64,000 nucleotides of DNA from DATGLG01 sp035294245 (GCA_035294245.1 DATGLG010000057.1:1-64000); one strand, 5' to 3'; counted from the stretch's first letter, positions 47,473 to 56,273 are shown. A program made the numbers and translations. The notes: generated by a model not told the origin, from the letters alone.

Positions 47473-48396
47473 ATGACCCGGGTCACCGATCTCGCGCAGA
47501 CAGCGCTCACCCAGTTGCAGATCCAGCAGACGCAGAGTCAGATCTCCGATCTGCAGTCCCAGCTCAGCTCCGGTCACGTGGCGCAGACCTATGACGGCCT
47601 GGCGCCCCAGGCGCAGCCGCTCATCAATCTGCAGAACGACAACACCAAGATCACCCAATACAATTCCAGCATCAGCACCGCCCTGCAGCAGATGTCGACG
47701 GCGCAGACGAGCATCAGCTCGCTCATCTCGCTCGCGTCGAATTTCGAGACGACCCTCGTCAACGCCCTCAATGGGACCAACGCCTCGAACATGGCGCTCA
47801 ACCAGACCGCCCAGTCGAATCTTCAGCAGGTTGCCGGCCTGCTCAACGTGCAGTTCAACGGGCAGTATGTCTTCTCCGGAACGGCAACCAACACGGCGCC
47901 CGTCAATCTCAGCGCGCCGGGCTTCACGCCGCCGGGCAGCACATATCCGAGCACGCCGAATACGGCCTATTACCAAGGGACGAGCGCACAGCCCACGGTC
48001 CAGGCGGACGACAACGTCTCCGTCGCCTATGGCGTCACCGCGGCGAGCCCGGGCTTCGAGGAGCTGATCCGCAGCCTCAATCTGGCGGCGACGACGGTCA
48101 CCACGCCGGGAGCCATCGACACGAAGCGCCTTCAGGAAGCGCTCAACGTCATCAAGCAGGCGATCAGCGACATGACGACGACGCAGTCGTCGCTCGGCGT
48201 GTCCCAGGGCGTGCTTAACGCCGTCAGCAGCAGCCACGCCCAGCTCCTCACCCAGCTCCAGAGCAATATCAGCGACATTCAGAACGTCGACGTCGCCCAG
48301 GCCTCGACCAATCTGAGCGCGTTGGAGATCACCCTGCAGTCGAGCTACGCGGTCACCGCGCGACTGAGCCAATTGAGCATCGTGCAATATCTCTAG
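47473..48396 (+). CDS. flgL: flagellar hook-associated protein FlgL
   Basis: A 307-residue junction protein, partner of FlgK. The N-terminal ALTQLQIQQTQSQISDLQSQ and C-terminal DVAQASTNLSALEITLQSSY pair into the coiled coil of flagellin-like proteins, and QFNGQYVFSGTATNTAPVNL is the usual short outer domain. Twelve bases after flgK. Confidence 0.9.
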   Translation: MTRVTDLAQTALTQLQIQQTQSQISDLQSQLSSGHVAQTYDGLAPQAQPLINLQNDNTKITQYNSSISTALQQMSTAQTSISSLISLASNFETTLVNALNGTNASNMALNQTAQSNLQQVAGLLNVQFNGQYVFSGTATNTAPVNLSAPGFTPPGSTYPSTPNTAYYQGTSAQPTVQADDNVSVAYGVTAASPGFEELIRSLNLAATTVTTPGAIDTKRLQEALNVIKQAISDMTTTQSSLGVSQGVLNAVSSSHAQLLTQLQSNISDIQNVDVAQASTNLSALEITLQSSYAVTARLSQLSIVQYL

Positions 48397-48422
48397 CCAT
48401 CCAGCCGGAAGGAGTCGTCCCC

Positions 48423-48920
48423 ATGCCGTTGACCAACGCCCTAGCGCCCGACCGCGCGGCCCCGGCGGGCCCGCCGCCGGAGATCGCCGAGGATCTCGTC
48501 GAGATCGACACCCGCTTCGGCCGCTTCGTCTATCCGCGGGCCAATACGATCGAGATGCCCCAAGGCGTCCTCGGCTTCGCCAATTTTCACCAGTTCGCGC
48601 TGTTGACCCTGCCGGATCAGCGCTTCAGCCAGTTCCGCCTTCTCCAATGCGCGAGCGAGCCGGCGCTCTCCTTTCTCGTGGTGCCGGCGGCGCTCGAAGG
48701 CTGCGGCATCGACCGCGCCGATCTCGACGAGGCGCTGCAAGCGCTGGGCTTCGCCGCGGCGGATACCGTGCTGCTCCTTATTGTGACGATCCGGAAGATC
48801 GAGGGCCGCGCCGACATCACCGTCAACATGCGCGCGCCGATCGTTCTCGACGCGCGCCGGCAGATCGCGCGCCAATACGTGCTCTCGAACAACAAATACT
48901 CGATCCGGCAGCGGCTCTAG
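48423..48920 (+). CDS. fliW: flagellar assembly factor FliW
   Basis: A 165-residue protein with the FliW signature: FPQGVLGF-type EMPQGVLGFANFHQFALLTL, then FRLLQCASEPALSFLVVPA and a late NMRAPIVLDARRQIARQYVL. FliW binds CsrA and is displaced by flagellin, tuning flagellin translation. CsrA is encoded at 28.1 kb. A 13-base-pair hairpin follows the stop. Confidence 0.92.
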   Translation: MPLTNALAPDRAAPAGPPPEIAEDLVEIDTRFGRFVYPRANTIEMPQGVLGFANFHQFALLTLPDQRFSQFRLLQCASEPALSFLVVPAALEGCGIDRADLDEALQALGFAAADTVLLLIVTIRKIEGRADITVNMRAPIVLDARRQIARQYVLSNNKYSIRQRL

Positions 48921-48953
48921 CCCTGCCCCTCGGACGGCTCCCGGCGGTTGGTA

Positions 48954-48984
48954 ATCGGCCGCAGCGCGACCCGCTGCGGCCGAT
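48954..48984 (+). terminator. strong hairpin after fliW
   Basis: ATCGGCCGCAGCG-CGACC-CGCTGCGGCCGAT: a perfect 13-base stem with a five-base loop, 33 bases after fliW. Only a short T-run (gcgttt) follows, so it may act as terminator with partial efficiency. It separates the flagellar island from aroQ. Confidence 0.6.
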
Positions 48985-49082
48985 GGCGTTTGCGAGCGTC
49001 CCATCGCCAGCGAAAGGAAGCCTCGCGAGGCCGGGCGCGCCCGCTGCGTTCGCGCTTTGTTTGATCTCCCGCCGTCCCTCGC

Positions 49083-49110
49083 TTGCGAACCGACCGGAGC
49101 GTGTTATAAC
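49083..49110 (+). promoter_or_regulatory. sigma-70 promoter of aroQ-accB-accC
   Basis: TTGCGA (49083-49088), 16 bases, TATAAC (49105-49110); transcription would begin near 49117, about 29 bases before the aroQ ATG. Both hexamers are close to consensus, unusually good for this GC-rich genome. Confidence 0.6.
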
Positions 49111-49145
49111 GCAGCCCTTGTCAGTTGGGGCGGACGCATCACGCC

Positions 49146-49598
49146 ATGAATCCGACGGTCCTGGTCCTCAATGGGCCGAACCTCAATCTATTGGGCACGC
49201 GCGAGCCGAAAGTCTATGGTCGCGACAGCCTCGCCGATATCGAGGCGGCGGTGCGCAGCCGCGCCCGCGCGCTCGCCCTGGACATCGATTTTCGCCAATC
49301 GAACGCCGAAGGCGAGCTCGTGGACTGGATTCAGGAGGGGCGGAGCCGTGCCGCCGGGATCATCATCAACCCCGGCGCTTACAGCCACACCTCGATCGCC
49401 ATTCTCGACGCCCTCCTCGCCTGCGGCCTGCCGGTGATCGAGGTGCATCTCTCGAACATCTTCAGGCGCGAGCCCTTCCGCCATCATTCCTATGTCTCGC
49501 AAGCCGCGCGCGGCGTGATCTGCGGACTCGGTCCGCATGGCTACCTGCTCGCCCTCGATGCCATCGCCAAGCTCGTCTCCAAGCCGGACCCTGCCTGA
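49146..49598 (+). CDS. aroQ: type II 3-dehydroquinate dehydratase
   Basis: A 150-residue shikimate-pathway enzyme. The N-terminal LNGPNLNLLGTREPKVYGRD carries the flexible-loop Arg and catalytic Tyr, NPGAYSHTSIAILDALLACG and EVHLSNIFRREPFRHHSYVS hold the substrate-binding and catalytic His. The stop overlaps accB's ATG (TGATG), so the three genes aroQ-accB-accC are one operon, an order frequent in alphaproteobacteria. Confidence 0.95.
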   Translation: MNPTVLVLNGPNLNLLGTREPKVYGRDSLADIEAAVRSRARALALDIDFRQSNAEGELVDWIQEGRSRAAGIIINPGAYSHTSIAILDALLACGLPVIEVHLSNIFRREPFRHHSYVSQAARGVICGLGPHGYLLALDAIAKLVSKPDPA

Positions 49599-50059
49599 TG
49601 CCGAAGACCGATATCGACAGCGCGCTGGTGCGCCGTCTCGCCCAATTGCTCGACGAGACGGGACTCACGGAACTCGAATACGCGACCGACCACTGGCGCG
49701 TCCGCGTGGCGCGGCAGCCCGGCCTCGTGCAGGCGGCGCTGCCCATGGCGAATGCCCAGGCGCCGGCGGCAGTGCCATCCGAAGCCCCCGCCCCGACCGT
49801 CGAGCCACCGCCGGACGCCAGCCATCCGGGCGCCATCCTCTCGCCCATGGTCGGCACCGTCTATCTGGCGCCCGAGCCGGGTGCCGCGCCCTTCGTTCAG
49901 GTCGGCGATCAGGTGAAGCCGGGCCAGACGCTCCTCATTGTCGAGGCGATGAAGGTCATGAATCCGGTGACGGCGCAGCGCGGCGGCCGTCTCGCCCGTG
50001 TGCTCGTCGAGAACGGCGCTCCGGTCGAATATGGCGCCGTGCTCATGATCATCGAATAG
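49598..50059 (+). CDS. accB: biotin carboxyl carrier protein AccB
   Basis: A 153-residue BCCP of acetyl-CoA carboxylase. A proline/alanine linker (about 55-77) precedes the biotinyl domain with the EAMKVMN motif; Lys119 carries biotin. The domain start MVGTVYLAPEPGAAPFVQVG includes the protruding thumb typical of BCCP. Feeds AccC, encoded next. Confidence 0.95.
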   Translation: MPKTDIDSALVRRLAQLLDETGLTELEYATDHWRVRVARQPGLVQAALPMANAQAPAAVPSEAPAPTVEPPPDASHPGAILSPMVGTVYLAPEPGAAPFVQVGDQVKPGQTLLIVEAMKVMNPVTAQRGGRLARVLVENGAPVEYGAVLMIIE

Positions 50060-50078
50060 CACCGGCGCACGCGATCCG

Positions 50079-51422
50079 ATGTTCGAAAAGGTGCTCATCG
50101 CCAATCGCGGGGAAGTCGCCCTCCGCGTGCTGCGCGCCTGCAAGGAGATGGGCATCCAGACCGTCGCCGTCCACTCGACCGCGGATGCCGACGCCATGCA
50201 TGTGCGCCTCGCCGACGAGAGCGTCTGCCTCGGTCCGCCGCCGGCGCGCGAGAGCTATCTCAACATCCCCGCGATCATCTCGGCCGCGACGATCACCAAC
50301 GCGGACGCGATTCATCCCGGCTATGGCTTCCTCTCGGAGAACGCAAAATTCGCCGAGATCGTGGAAGCTCACGGCTTCACCTTCATCGGCCCGTCGCCCG
50401 AGCATATCCGGCTCATGGGCGACAAGGTTCAGGCCAAGGCGACCCTCAAGGCGCTCGGGGTTCCCGTGGTCCCCGGCTCCGAGGGCCCGGTCCGGGACGC
50501 CGATCAGGCGGTCGAGGTCGCAGACGAGATCGGCTATCCCATCCTCGTCAAGGCCGCGGGTGGCGGCGGCGGCAAGGGCATGCGGGTCGCCGATTCGCCG
50601 ATGATGCTGGGCGAGGCGTTTCGCGTAGCGCGCGCCGAAGCCCAGGCAAATTTCGGCAATGACGCCCTTTATCTCGAGAAGTACCTCTCGCATCCGCGGC
50701 ATATCGAGGTGCAGATCGTCGCCGACAATCACGGCCGGGTGATCCATGCCGGCGAGCGCGACTGCTCGCTCCAGCGCAATCACCAGAAGCTCCTCGAGGA
50801 GGCGCCCTCGCCGGCACTCAATGCCGAGGCCCGCGACAGGATCGGCGGCATCGCCTGCGAGGCGATCCGGGCCATCGGCTATCGCAGCCTGGGGACGATG
50901 GAATTCCTTTATGAGGACGGCCAGTTCTATTTTATCGAGATGAATACGCGGCTCCAGGTCGAGCATCCGGTCACCGAGATGATCAGCGGCCTCGATCTCG
51001 TGCGCGAGCAGATCCGCATGGCCTCGGGCACGCCGCTCTCGCTCAGCCAGTCCGACTTGCGGCTGGCCGGGCACGCCATCGAATGCCGCATCAATGCCGA
51101 GAATCCGGAGAGCTTCGCGCCCTCGCCCGGCCGCGTCACCGATTATCATGTGCCCGGCGGACTCGGGGTGCGCGTCGATTCCGGCCTCTATGCCGGCTAC
51201 CTCGTGCCGCCCTATTACGACAGCCTCGTCGCCAAGCTGATTGTCTACGGCAACAATCGCAACGAGTGCCTGCTTCGCCTCCGCCGCGCTCTCGACGAAT
51301 ACGTGATCGGCGGCATCGAGACCACGATTCCCCTGCACCGGCGCCTGGTGGGGAACAGCGACTTCCTCAACGGCGACTACGACATTCATTGGCTGGAGCG
51401 CTTCGTCGGCCTGAAGCGCTAG
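50079..51422 (+). CDS. accC: biotin carboxylase AccC
   Basis: A 447-residue ATP-grasp enzyme that carboxylates biotin on AccB. FEKVLIANRGEVALRVLRAC at the start, GGGGKGMRVA glycine loop, and EMNTRLQVEHPVTEMISGLD with the metal and bicarbonate ligands are intact. Normal length (447-449). Confidence 0.97.
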   Translation: MFEKVLIANRGEVALRVLRACKEMGIQTVAVHSTADADAMHVRLADESVCLGPPPARESYLNIPAIISAATITNADAIHPGYGFLSENAKFAEIVEAHGFTFIGPSPEHIRLMGDKVQAKATLKALGVPVVPGSEGPVRDADQAVEVADEIGYPILVKAAGGGGGKGMRVADSPMMLGEAFRVARAEAQANFGNDALYLEKYLSHPRHIEVQIVADNHGRVIHAGERDCSLQRNHQKLLEEAPSPALNAEARDRIGGIACEAIRAIGYRSLGTMEFLYEDGQFYFIEMNTRLQVEHPVTEMISGLDLVREQIRMASGTPLSLSQSDLRLAGHAIECRINAENPESFAPSPGRVTDYHVPGGLGVRVDSGLYAGYLVPPYYDSLVAKLIVYGNNRNECLLRLRRALDEYVIGGIETTIPLHRRLVGNSDFLNGDYDIHWLERFVGLKR

Positions 51423-51443
51423 CCCACCTAGAGAAGGCGCCCC

Positions 51444-52451
51444 ATGACAAAATGGCCCCCACGCCTGGCCACCGTCGGGCTCTGCACCGGCGTCGCCCTG
51501 GTCGCCAGCCTGCTCGGAAGCCGCTTTCCCGTCATCGGCGCCCCGATTTTCAGCATCGCGCTCGGCATCCTGATCGCCAACACGACCGCGGCGGCGCCGT
51601 GGCTCAAGGCGCTTCAGATCGGCGAGGTGAGCCGCTTCCTGCTCAAGGCCGGCATCGTCCTCATCGGCGCGAGCCTCAACCTCTTCGACGTGCTCCAAGC
51701 CGGCAAGACCTCGCTCGCCGTGCTCGTCTTCACCTTGGCGGCGGGCTTCCTCTTCGCCCAGCTCGCCGGGCGCCACCTCGGCGTCTCCTGGCGCATGCGC
51801 TGTCTCGTCGGCGTCGGCACGATCATCTGCGGCGCTTCCGCCATCGTCGCCATCGCGCCGGTCATCCGCGCGCGCATGGAAGAGATCGCCTACGCGATCT
51901 CCACCATCTTCTTCTTCAATATGCTCGCGGTGATCGTCTTCCCCGCGATCGGCCACCTTTTCCATTTCTCCGATGCGGGGTTCGGGCTATGGACCGGCAC
52001 CGCGGTCAACGACACCTCGGCGGTGGTGGCGGCCGGCTATGCCTATAGCCAGAGCGCCGGCAACTACGCCACCATCGTGAAGCTGACGCGGACGACCCTG
52101 ATCATCCCCATCACCTTCGCGTTCAGCCTCTGGATCTCCCATCGCGACCGCCGCGCGGCGGCGTCCGCGGCAGAGGGAAAGCCGCCGCTTTCGAGGTCGA
52201 TCCCGTGGTTCATCGGGCTGTTCGTGATCGCGTCGCTGCTCGAGACCGTCGGCGCCTTCGGCGCCTGGGCGCCGCAGCTTCAGACGGCGGGCCGCTTCGT
52301 GCTTCTCGTTGCCCTGGCCGCCGTCGGCCTCCAGGGGCATTACCGCACCTTCGCCGGTGCGGGGCTGCGCCCGCTCATGCTCGGCATGGGCACCTGGGCT
52401 GTCGTCGCCCTCGTGAGCCTGGGCGTGCAGCTCTGGACCGGCCAGCTCTGA
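51444..52451 (+). CDS. YeiH-family putative sulfate exporter
   Basis: A 335-residue inner-membrane protein with about ten hydrophobic segments. Family motifs are IICGASAIVAIAPVIRARME and GTAVNDTSAVVAAGYAYS. YeiH members are thought to export sulfate or related anions, but the transport is not well proven. It starts 22 bases after accC and may share its message. Confidence 0.8.
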   Translation: MTKWPPRLATVGLCTGVALVASLLGSRFPVIGAPIFSIALGILIANTTAAAPWLKALQIGEVSRFLLKAGIVLIGASLNLFDVLQAGKTSLAVLVFTLAAGFLFAQLAGRHLGVSWRMRCLVGVGTIICGASAIVAIAPVIRARMEEIAYAISTIFFFNMLAVIVFPAIGHLFHFSDAGFGLWTGTAVNDTSAVVAAGYAYSQSAGNYATIVKLTRTTLIIPITFAFSLWISHRDRRAAASAAEGKPPLSRSIPWFIGLFVIASLLETVGAFGAWAPQLQTAGRFVLLVALAAVGLQGHYRTFAGAGLRPLMLGMGTWAVVALVSLGVQLWTGQL

Positions 52452-52469
52452 AAGACGCGAGAGAGTGGA

Positions 52470-52661
52470 TCAGTCGGTCTCGCGCGGTGTCGCGAGCACG
52501 CTCGCGGCGTGTCCGGCTTCTCCGAGCAATGTCCCCAGTCGCTCGGCTTCCCATTCCATGCCGATCCAGCGCAGCTTGACGATCATGCGCTTGAGTTCGC
52601 TCGGCGTGAGGCGTTCCGGCGAGGCACTGCCTGGTGCATAGTGGCTGCCATAGGCTTCCAT
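52470..52661 (-). CDS. hypothetical small protein, 63 aa
   Basis: A helical protein with the central stretch SELKRMIVKLRWIGMEWEAE and no motif I know. ATG 52661 (EAYGSHYAP) is chosen as the first Met after which the pattern looks conserved; the frame reaches 52694. It converges on the YeiH gene with 18 bases between. Confidence 0.55.
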   Translation of the reverse strand: MEAYGSHYAPGSASPERLTPSELKRMIVKLRWIGMEWEAERLGTLLGEAGHAASVLATPRETD

Positions 52662-52887
52662 GGACTCTCTCCCTACCTGCCGCTCAGCCCTCATCGACAG
52701 GCTTGCGGCAAATCATTCCCCTTTTTTGCAAGGTGGACGATGGATCGACGGCGAGGCGCCGGACCGCGCTCTCCGCCCGCATTCCTTCGACCATCCTTGT
52801 TGCATCGTTTTACAGTAGTCCTTCTGCCGCGCAGATCAACACGCGAGTCGCGGTTTTGCACAGATTTGTGTCGAGAATCCTTGACGC

Positions 52888-52928
52888 GCCGCAATAGAAT
52901 TCCGCATTGCGGCATCGAGCCCGATGCC
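52888..52928. other. two adjacent hairpins in the aat upstream region
   Basis: GCCGCAAT-N10-ATTGCGGC (52888-52913) and GGCATCG-N4-CGATGCC (52911-52928), overlapping by three bases, so only one can form fully at a time. They sit 120-160 bases before the aat ATG in a gene-free stretch (52662-53047) that is otherwise featureless except for AT-rich patches. Could be a leader, terminator of an upstream message or an operator. Confidence 0.35.
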
Positions 52929-53047
52929 GCACGCCGTCATTTCGCGAGAACCGAAAACCGGAATCCCTGCGCACGGCAATCATCGGGCGCCGCGAGCACG
53001 GACGCACGGCCCTTAAGCGGCTCTCCGTCCCATATTATATTTCGCTT

Positions 53048-53698
53048 ATGACAGAACTGACGCCGGAGCTGCTGCTTCGCGCCTATGCCGTCGGCATCTT
53101 TCCCATGGCCGATAGCCGATCGAGCCGGCATCTCTATTGGCTCGATCCCGAATGGCGCGGCATCCTGCCCCTCGACCGCTTCCATATCCCGCGTCGGCTG
53201 CGCCGGACCGTGCGGCGCGGCGGCTTCGAGGTCAAGGCGGATCAGGCTTTCGCCGCGGTCATCGCCGCCTGCGCCGAGCGGCGGGCCGGACGGCCCGATA
53301 GCTGGATCAACCACGACATCGAGCGCCTTTATAAGGCACTGCACGACATGGGCGTGGCCCACAGCGTCGAGTGCTGGCGTGGGGGCCGTCTCGTCGGCGG
53401 CCTCTACGGCGTCGCGCTCGGCGGCGCCTTCTTCGGCGAGAGCATGTTCAGCCACGAGACGGATGCGAGCAAGGTTGCGCTCGTGCACCTCGCGGCACGC
53501 CTCACCCGCGGTGGCTTCTCGCTGCTCGATACCCAGTTCATCACCAAGCATCTCGAGCAGTTCGGCGCCGTCGAGATCCCGCGCACGGAATATCGCACGC
53601 GCCTCGCCGCCGCTCTCAGGCACAGTGCCGTGTTTCAGCCGGATTTGCCTGAAGGCGCCTTGCTCGAATTCTTGCAGTCGATGACGATGATGTCATAG
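53048..53698 (+). CDS. aat: leucyl/phenylalanyl-tRNA-protein transferase
   Basis: A 216-residue enzyme that adds Leu or Phe to proteins with N-terminal Lys or Arg, marking them for ClpS/ClpAP. Signatures: LLRAYAVGIFPMADSR, the WLDPEWRGILPLDRFHIP region, and GGLYGVALGGAFFGESMFS. Its 3' end overlaps the convergent DUF2155 gene by 64 bases. Confidence 0.95.
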   Translation: MTELTPELLLRAYAVGIFPMADSRSSRHLYWLDPEWRGILPLDRFHIPRRLRRTVRRGGFEVKADQAFAAVIAACAERRAGRPDSWINHDIERLYKALHDMGVAHSVECWRGGRLVGGLYGVALGGAFFGESMFSHETDASKVALVHLAARLTRGGFSLLDTQFITKHLEQFGAVEIPRTEYRTRLAAALRHSAVFQPDLPEGALLEFLQSMTMMS

Positions 53699-54183
53699 AC
53701 GGGATGCTCGAGCGTGGAGAGCGCCGGGCTCGAGGCGAACATCCAGCCGCTGAACAGCAGGCTTGGCTGCGCTTCGCCTTCCTTCTGCTCGCGGATTTCG
53801 AGGAAGGCCGCCGATTCCGGCGGCTCCTCGGGCGGGCGCTTGCGGCAGGCTCGCACGGTGATCTCCAAGGTGCCGAAGCGCACCGTCTGGCCGACGGGCG
53901 CATCGATGGTCGAGACCCGCGCCGTCACCTTGTCGAGCGCCTGAAGCACCGCCGTATCCATGTCGATATAGGTGTAGGTCGGCGTCGGGTTGAGCGGCGG
54001 GGCCGGGTATTGCGGCTGTCCCTCGGACGGGGTCCCCGGTTGGGCTGGCGACGACGGCGATTGGGAGGGCGCAGGAGCGCCGGGAGACGACGGAGCCGGG
54101 GCCTGGCTCTGGCCCGACGCCACCGGCGCTGCAAGGCCAAGCGCCAGGAGCAGGCTCGCCATCCAGTAGGATAGCCGCCGCAC
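53635..54183 (-). CDS. DUF2155 domain secreted protein
   Basis: A 182-residue protein with a signal peptide (about 1-24), a proline/serine/glutamine-rich linker (25-70), then a DUF2155 domain (VSTIDAPVGQTVRFGTLEIT, with CRKRPPEEPPESAAFLEI and FSGWMFASSPALSTLEHPVY) and two conserved cysteines. This family is largely confined to alphaproteobacteria; function unknown. Its last 64 bases lie on the opposite strand of aat. Confidence 0.85.
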   Translation of the reverse strand: MRRLSYWMASLLLALGLAAPVASGQSQAPAPSSPGAPAPSQSPSSPAQPGTPSEGQPQYPAPPLNPTPTYTYIDMDTAVLQALDKVTARVSTIDAPVGQTVRFGTLEITVRACRKRPPEEPPESAAFLEIREQKEGEAQPSLLFSGWMFASSPALSTLEHPVYDIIVIDCKNSSKAPSGKSG

Positions 54184-54184
54184 G

Positions 54185-54418
54185 TCAGCGCCGCTTCACA
54201 TAAGGATTCTGCAGCGACTGCACCAGCTGGGCGAAGACCTCGCGGACCTGCGCCTCGTCGCAGCCCATCAGAATGGCGTCTTCCAATGCCTCCTGGGACA
54301 TCTCATAGATCTCCTGCAGATTCTCGTTGAGCACCTTGATCTTTTCGACGCAGGAGACCGGCTCGCCCTGTGGCGTCCGCCAGACGGGTAGATCGATGGG
54401 GACGGCGCTCTTTCTCAA
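54185..54418 (-). CDS. conserved small protein, 77 aa
   Basis: Soluble, acidic, helical protein (CVEKIKVLNENLQEIYEMSQ, then EDAILMGCDEAQVREVFAQL) ending VKRR. It stops one base before the DUF2155 gene, so it belongs to that operon. Similar small proteins recur in this neighbourhood in alphaproteobacteria as far as I recall. Role unknown. Confidence 0.7.
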   Translation of the reverse strand: MRKSAVPIDLPVWRTPQGEPVSCVEKIKVLNENLQEIYEMSQEALEDAILMGCDEAQVREVFAQLVQSLQNPYVKRR

Positions 54419-54487
54419 GACTGCGACCTCCGAGGACTCGGCCCATTATATAAATCGGCAGGCGCGGCGCCGCGATACCGGCGCGGC

Positions 54488-55078
54488 TCACTGAGGGGGC
54501 GCGCCATTGTTCCGGCCGGGTGCGGCACCCTGCCCGCTCGGCGTCGGGGCCTGCCCGGGCATAGGCGCGAGACCCTGCCCCGGCGTTTGGCCCTGGCCGG
54601 GCGCCGGCCCCGCGCCGCCCTGCGTCGGGCCCTGATCCGTCGCCAGGAAAATGATGCGGCCAAGCAGGGTCTCGAGATCGACGGCGCCTTCCGTGTTCTT
54701 GAGCTCGCCTCCCGGCTTTAGCAGCTCGCTCGCGCGCCCCGGCTCGAGCTTGACGTATTTGCCGCCGAGCAGCCCCTCGCTCGATATCACCGCCTTGGTA
54801 TCGATGGGAAGCTTCACTTGCGGCCGCACGTCCATGGTGACGACGGCGCGATAGCTATGCGGATCGATGGATTGATCCGTCACCGAGCCGACCTTGACCC
54901 CCCCGATCCGCACGTCGCTGCCGATTGCGAGCCCGCCGACGGAGCTAAAGCTCGCCTTCAGCGGATACCCCCCCGCCGGCTGAAAATGCGCGCTGAGATA
55001 CGCGAAGATCAGGAAGAGCGCGGCGACCACGAGCACGAATCCGCCCATGATCGTCTCGACGAGATTCTTGGCGAACAT
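54488..55078 (-). CDS. MlaD-family lipid transport substrate-binding protein
   Basis: A 196-residue protein with an N-terminal membrane segment (about 10-30) and an MCE/MlaD domain (FSSVGGLAIGSDVRIGGVKV through KAVISSEGLLGGKYVKLEPG), then a glycine/proline/glutamine tail of about 50 residues. MlaD hexamers hold phospholipid in the retrograde ABC transport system. It follows another MlaD gene in tandem; no mlaE or mlaF is in the window. Confidence 0.85.
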   Translation of the reverse strand: MFAKNLVETIMGGFVLVVAALFLIFAYLSAHFQPAGGYPLKASFSSVGGLAIGSDVRIGGVKVGSVTDQSIDPHSYRAVVTMDVRPQVKLPIDTKAVISSEGLLGGKYVKLEPGRASELLKPGGELKNTEGAVDLETLLGRIIFLATDQGPTQGGAGPAPGQGQTPGQGLAPMPGQAPTPSGQGAAPGRNNGAPPQ

Positions 55079-55093
55079 CCGCGCCCCCCTCTC

Positions 55094-55588
55094 TCATCCG
55101 CCCTGCGGCGCCGGCTTCGCGCGATTGGCGCGATGCCGGGCCTCTGCGTCGTCCACCACGCGTTTCAGGAGATCCTCGAAGTCGACGGAGTCCTGCACAT
55201 AGTCGAAGCTGCCGCCGGGCTTGAGCATCTCGGTGTCGCCGCCGGGATCGATCTTTATGAACTTCCCGCCGAGAATGCCGTCGGTCGCGATGACCGCAGC
55301 ACTGTCCTCCGGAATGGCGACGCCGTCCTCGATCGTCATGGTGACGACCGCCTGATAGTGCGCGGGATCGAAGCGCTCGCCCACGACTTCGCCCACGCGG
55401 ATGCCGGCGAGGCGCACATCCGCTTGCAGCGGCAGCCCGTCGATGTGGTTGTAGACGGCGATGAGGCGATAGCCGCTGATGTTCTTCTGATTGATGGTGA
55501 AGACGAAGGCGACGAAGGCCGCGAAAAGCGCCGTCGCGACGCCGCCGACGATGATCTCCAAGGTGTTGCGGCTGAGCCCCAGCGCCAC
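55094..55588 (-). CDS. MlaD-family protein, tandem copy
   Basis: A 164-residue protein with one membrane segment (about 8-30) and an MCE domain (YNHIDGLPLQADVRLAGIRV, AVIATDGILGGKFIKIDPGG). It lacks the long tail of the downstream copy and is only moderately similar. It lies 15 bases from that copy and 18 from the NDUFA12 gene, so all share one message. Confidence 0.85.
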   Translation of the reverse strand: MALGLSRNTLEIIVGGVATALFAAFVAFVFTINQKNISGYRLIAVYNHIDGLPLQADVRLAGIRVGEVVGERFDPAHYQAVVTMTIEDGVAIPEDSAAVIATDGILGGKFIKIDPGGDTEMLKPGGSFDYVQDSVDFEDLLKRVVDDAEARHRANRAKPAPQGG

Positions 55589-55606
55589 GAAGGCCTCCGC
55601 TTCCGG

Positions 55607-55975
55607 CTATTCCGGTCGCCAGGGCTCGTAGTCGCCCGTCGCCTTGGCGCGCGCTCCGCCGCGCAGCTCGTGCCCGCGCGGACGATACGCGTAAGGCGTG
55701 CCCGTGAGGTTCGGAACATGCTCCTTCACCCAGGGGCGCTTCGGCCGCTCACCCAAAGGCGGCGTATTCGTGGTGTGATGCAGCCAGGCGTGCCATTCCG
55801 GCGGCACCTTCGAGCCTTCCGGCTCGCCCCGGTAGAGGACCCAGCGCCGCTCGCGCCCCAGACCACCGACATCCCGGCGAGCCCCACCCTTCTCGCGGTA
55901 ATAGCGATTGCCATAGGCGTCCTCGCCGACCAGCTCGCCGCGCAGCCAAGTGTAAAGACGGGTGCCGATGCTCAT
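55607..55975 (-). CDS. NDUFA12-like complex I accessory subunit
   Basis: A 122-residue protein with the NDUFA12/B17.2 pattern: LVGEDAYGNRYYREKGGARR, RRWVLYRGEPEGSKVPPEWH, AWLHHTTNTPPL, then KRPWVKEHVPNLTGTPYAYR. This accessory subunit of NADH:ubiquinone oxidoreductase is shared by mitochondria and alphaproteobacteria. First gene of the minus-strand operon to DUF2155. Confidence 0.92.
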   Translation of the reverse strand: MSIGTRLYTWLRGELVGEDAYGNRYYREKGGARRDVGGLGRERRWVLYRGEPEGSKVPPEWHAWLHHTTNTPPLGERPKRPWVKEHVPNLTGTPYAYRPRGHELRGGARAKATGDYEPWRPE

Positions 55976-56273
55976 GCTCAATTCCCAGCAATGGCGCGCG
56001 AGCGATCGCCCTCTCCGCTCTCCGAAGTATGAGACCGCTCCGGCGGTTGAATCCGGCCAGACAGGCATCGCCGCGGCGCGCGGACTATGGCATTAGGCTC
56101 CGTGGCCGTCCAGTCCCGATCCCCGCTGCCACAGCCGACGTGGCGCGCCTCGCCGCGAGGCCCGAGGCCGCTTGAGCGTGCCGGAACGGGCGAGCCCAAA
56201 ACGCTTGCCTAAATCCGGGGCACCGTTCACCCTGGCGCCCCGTCGCAGCCATCCCTCCCCTCTCCGATCCCCG

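Noticed and set aside
45670..48387. 905-aa minus-strand ORF opposite flgK and flgL
   Set aside because: No recognisable motif; its composition mirrors the flgK/flgL codons.
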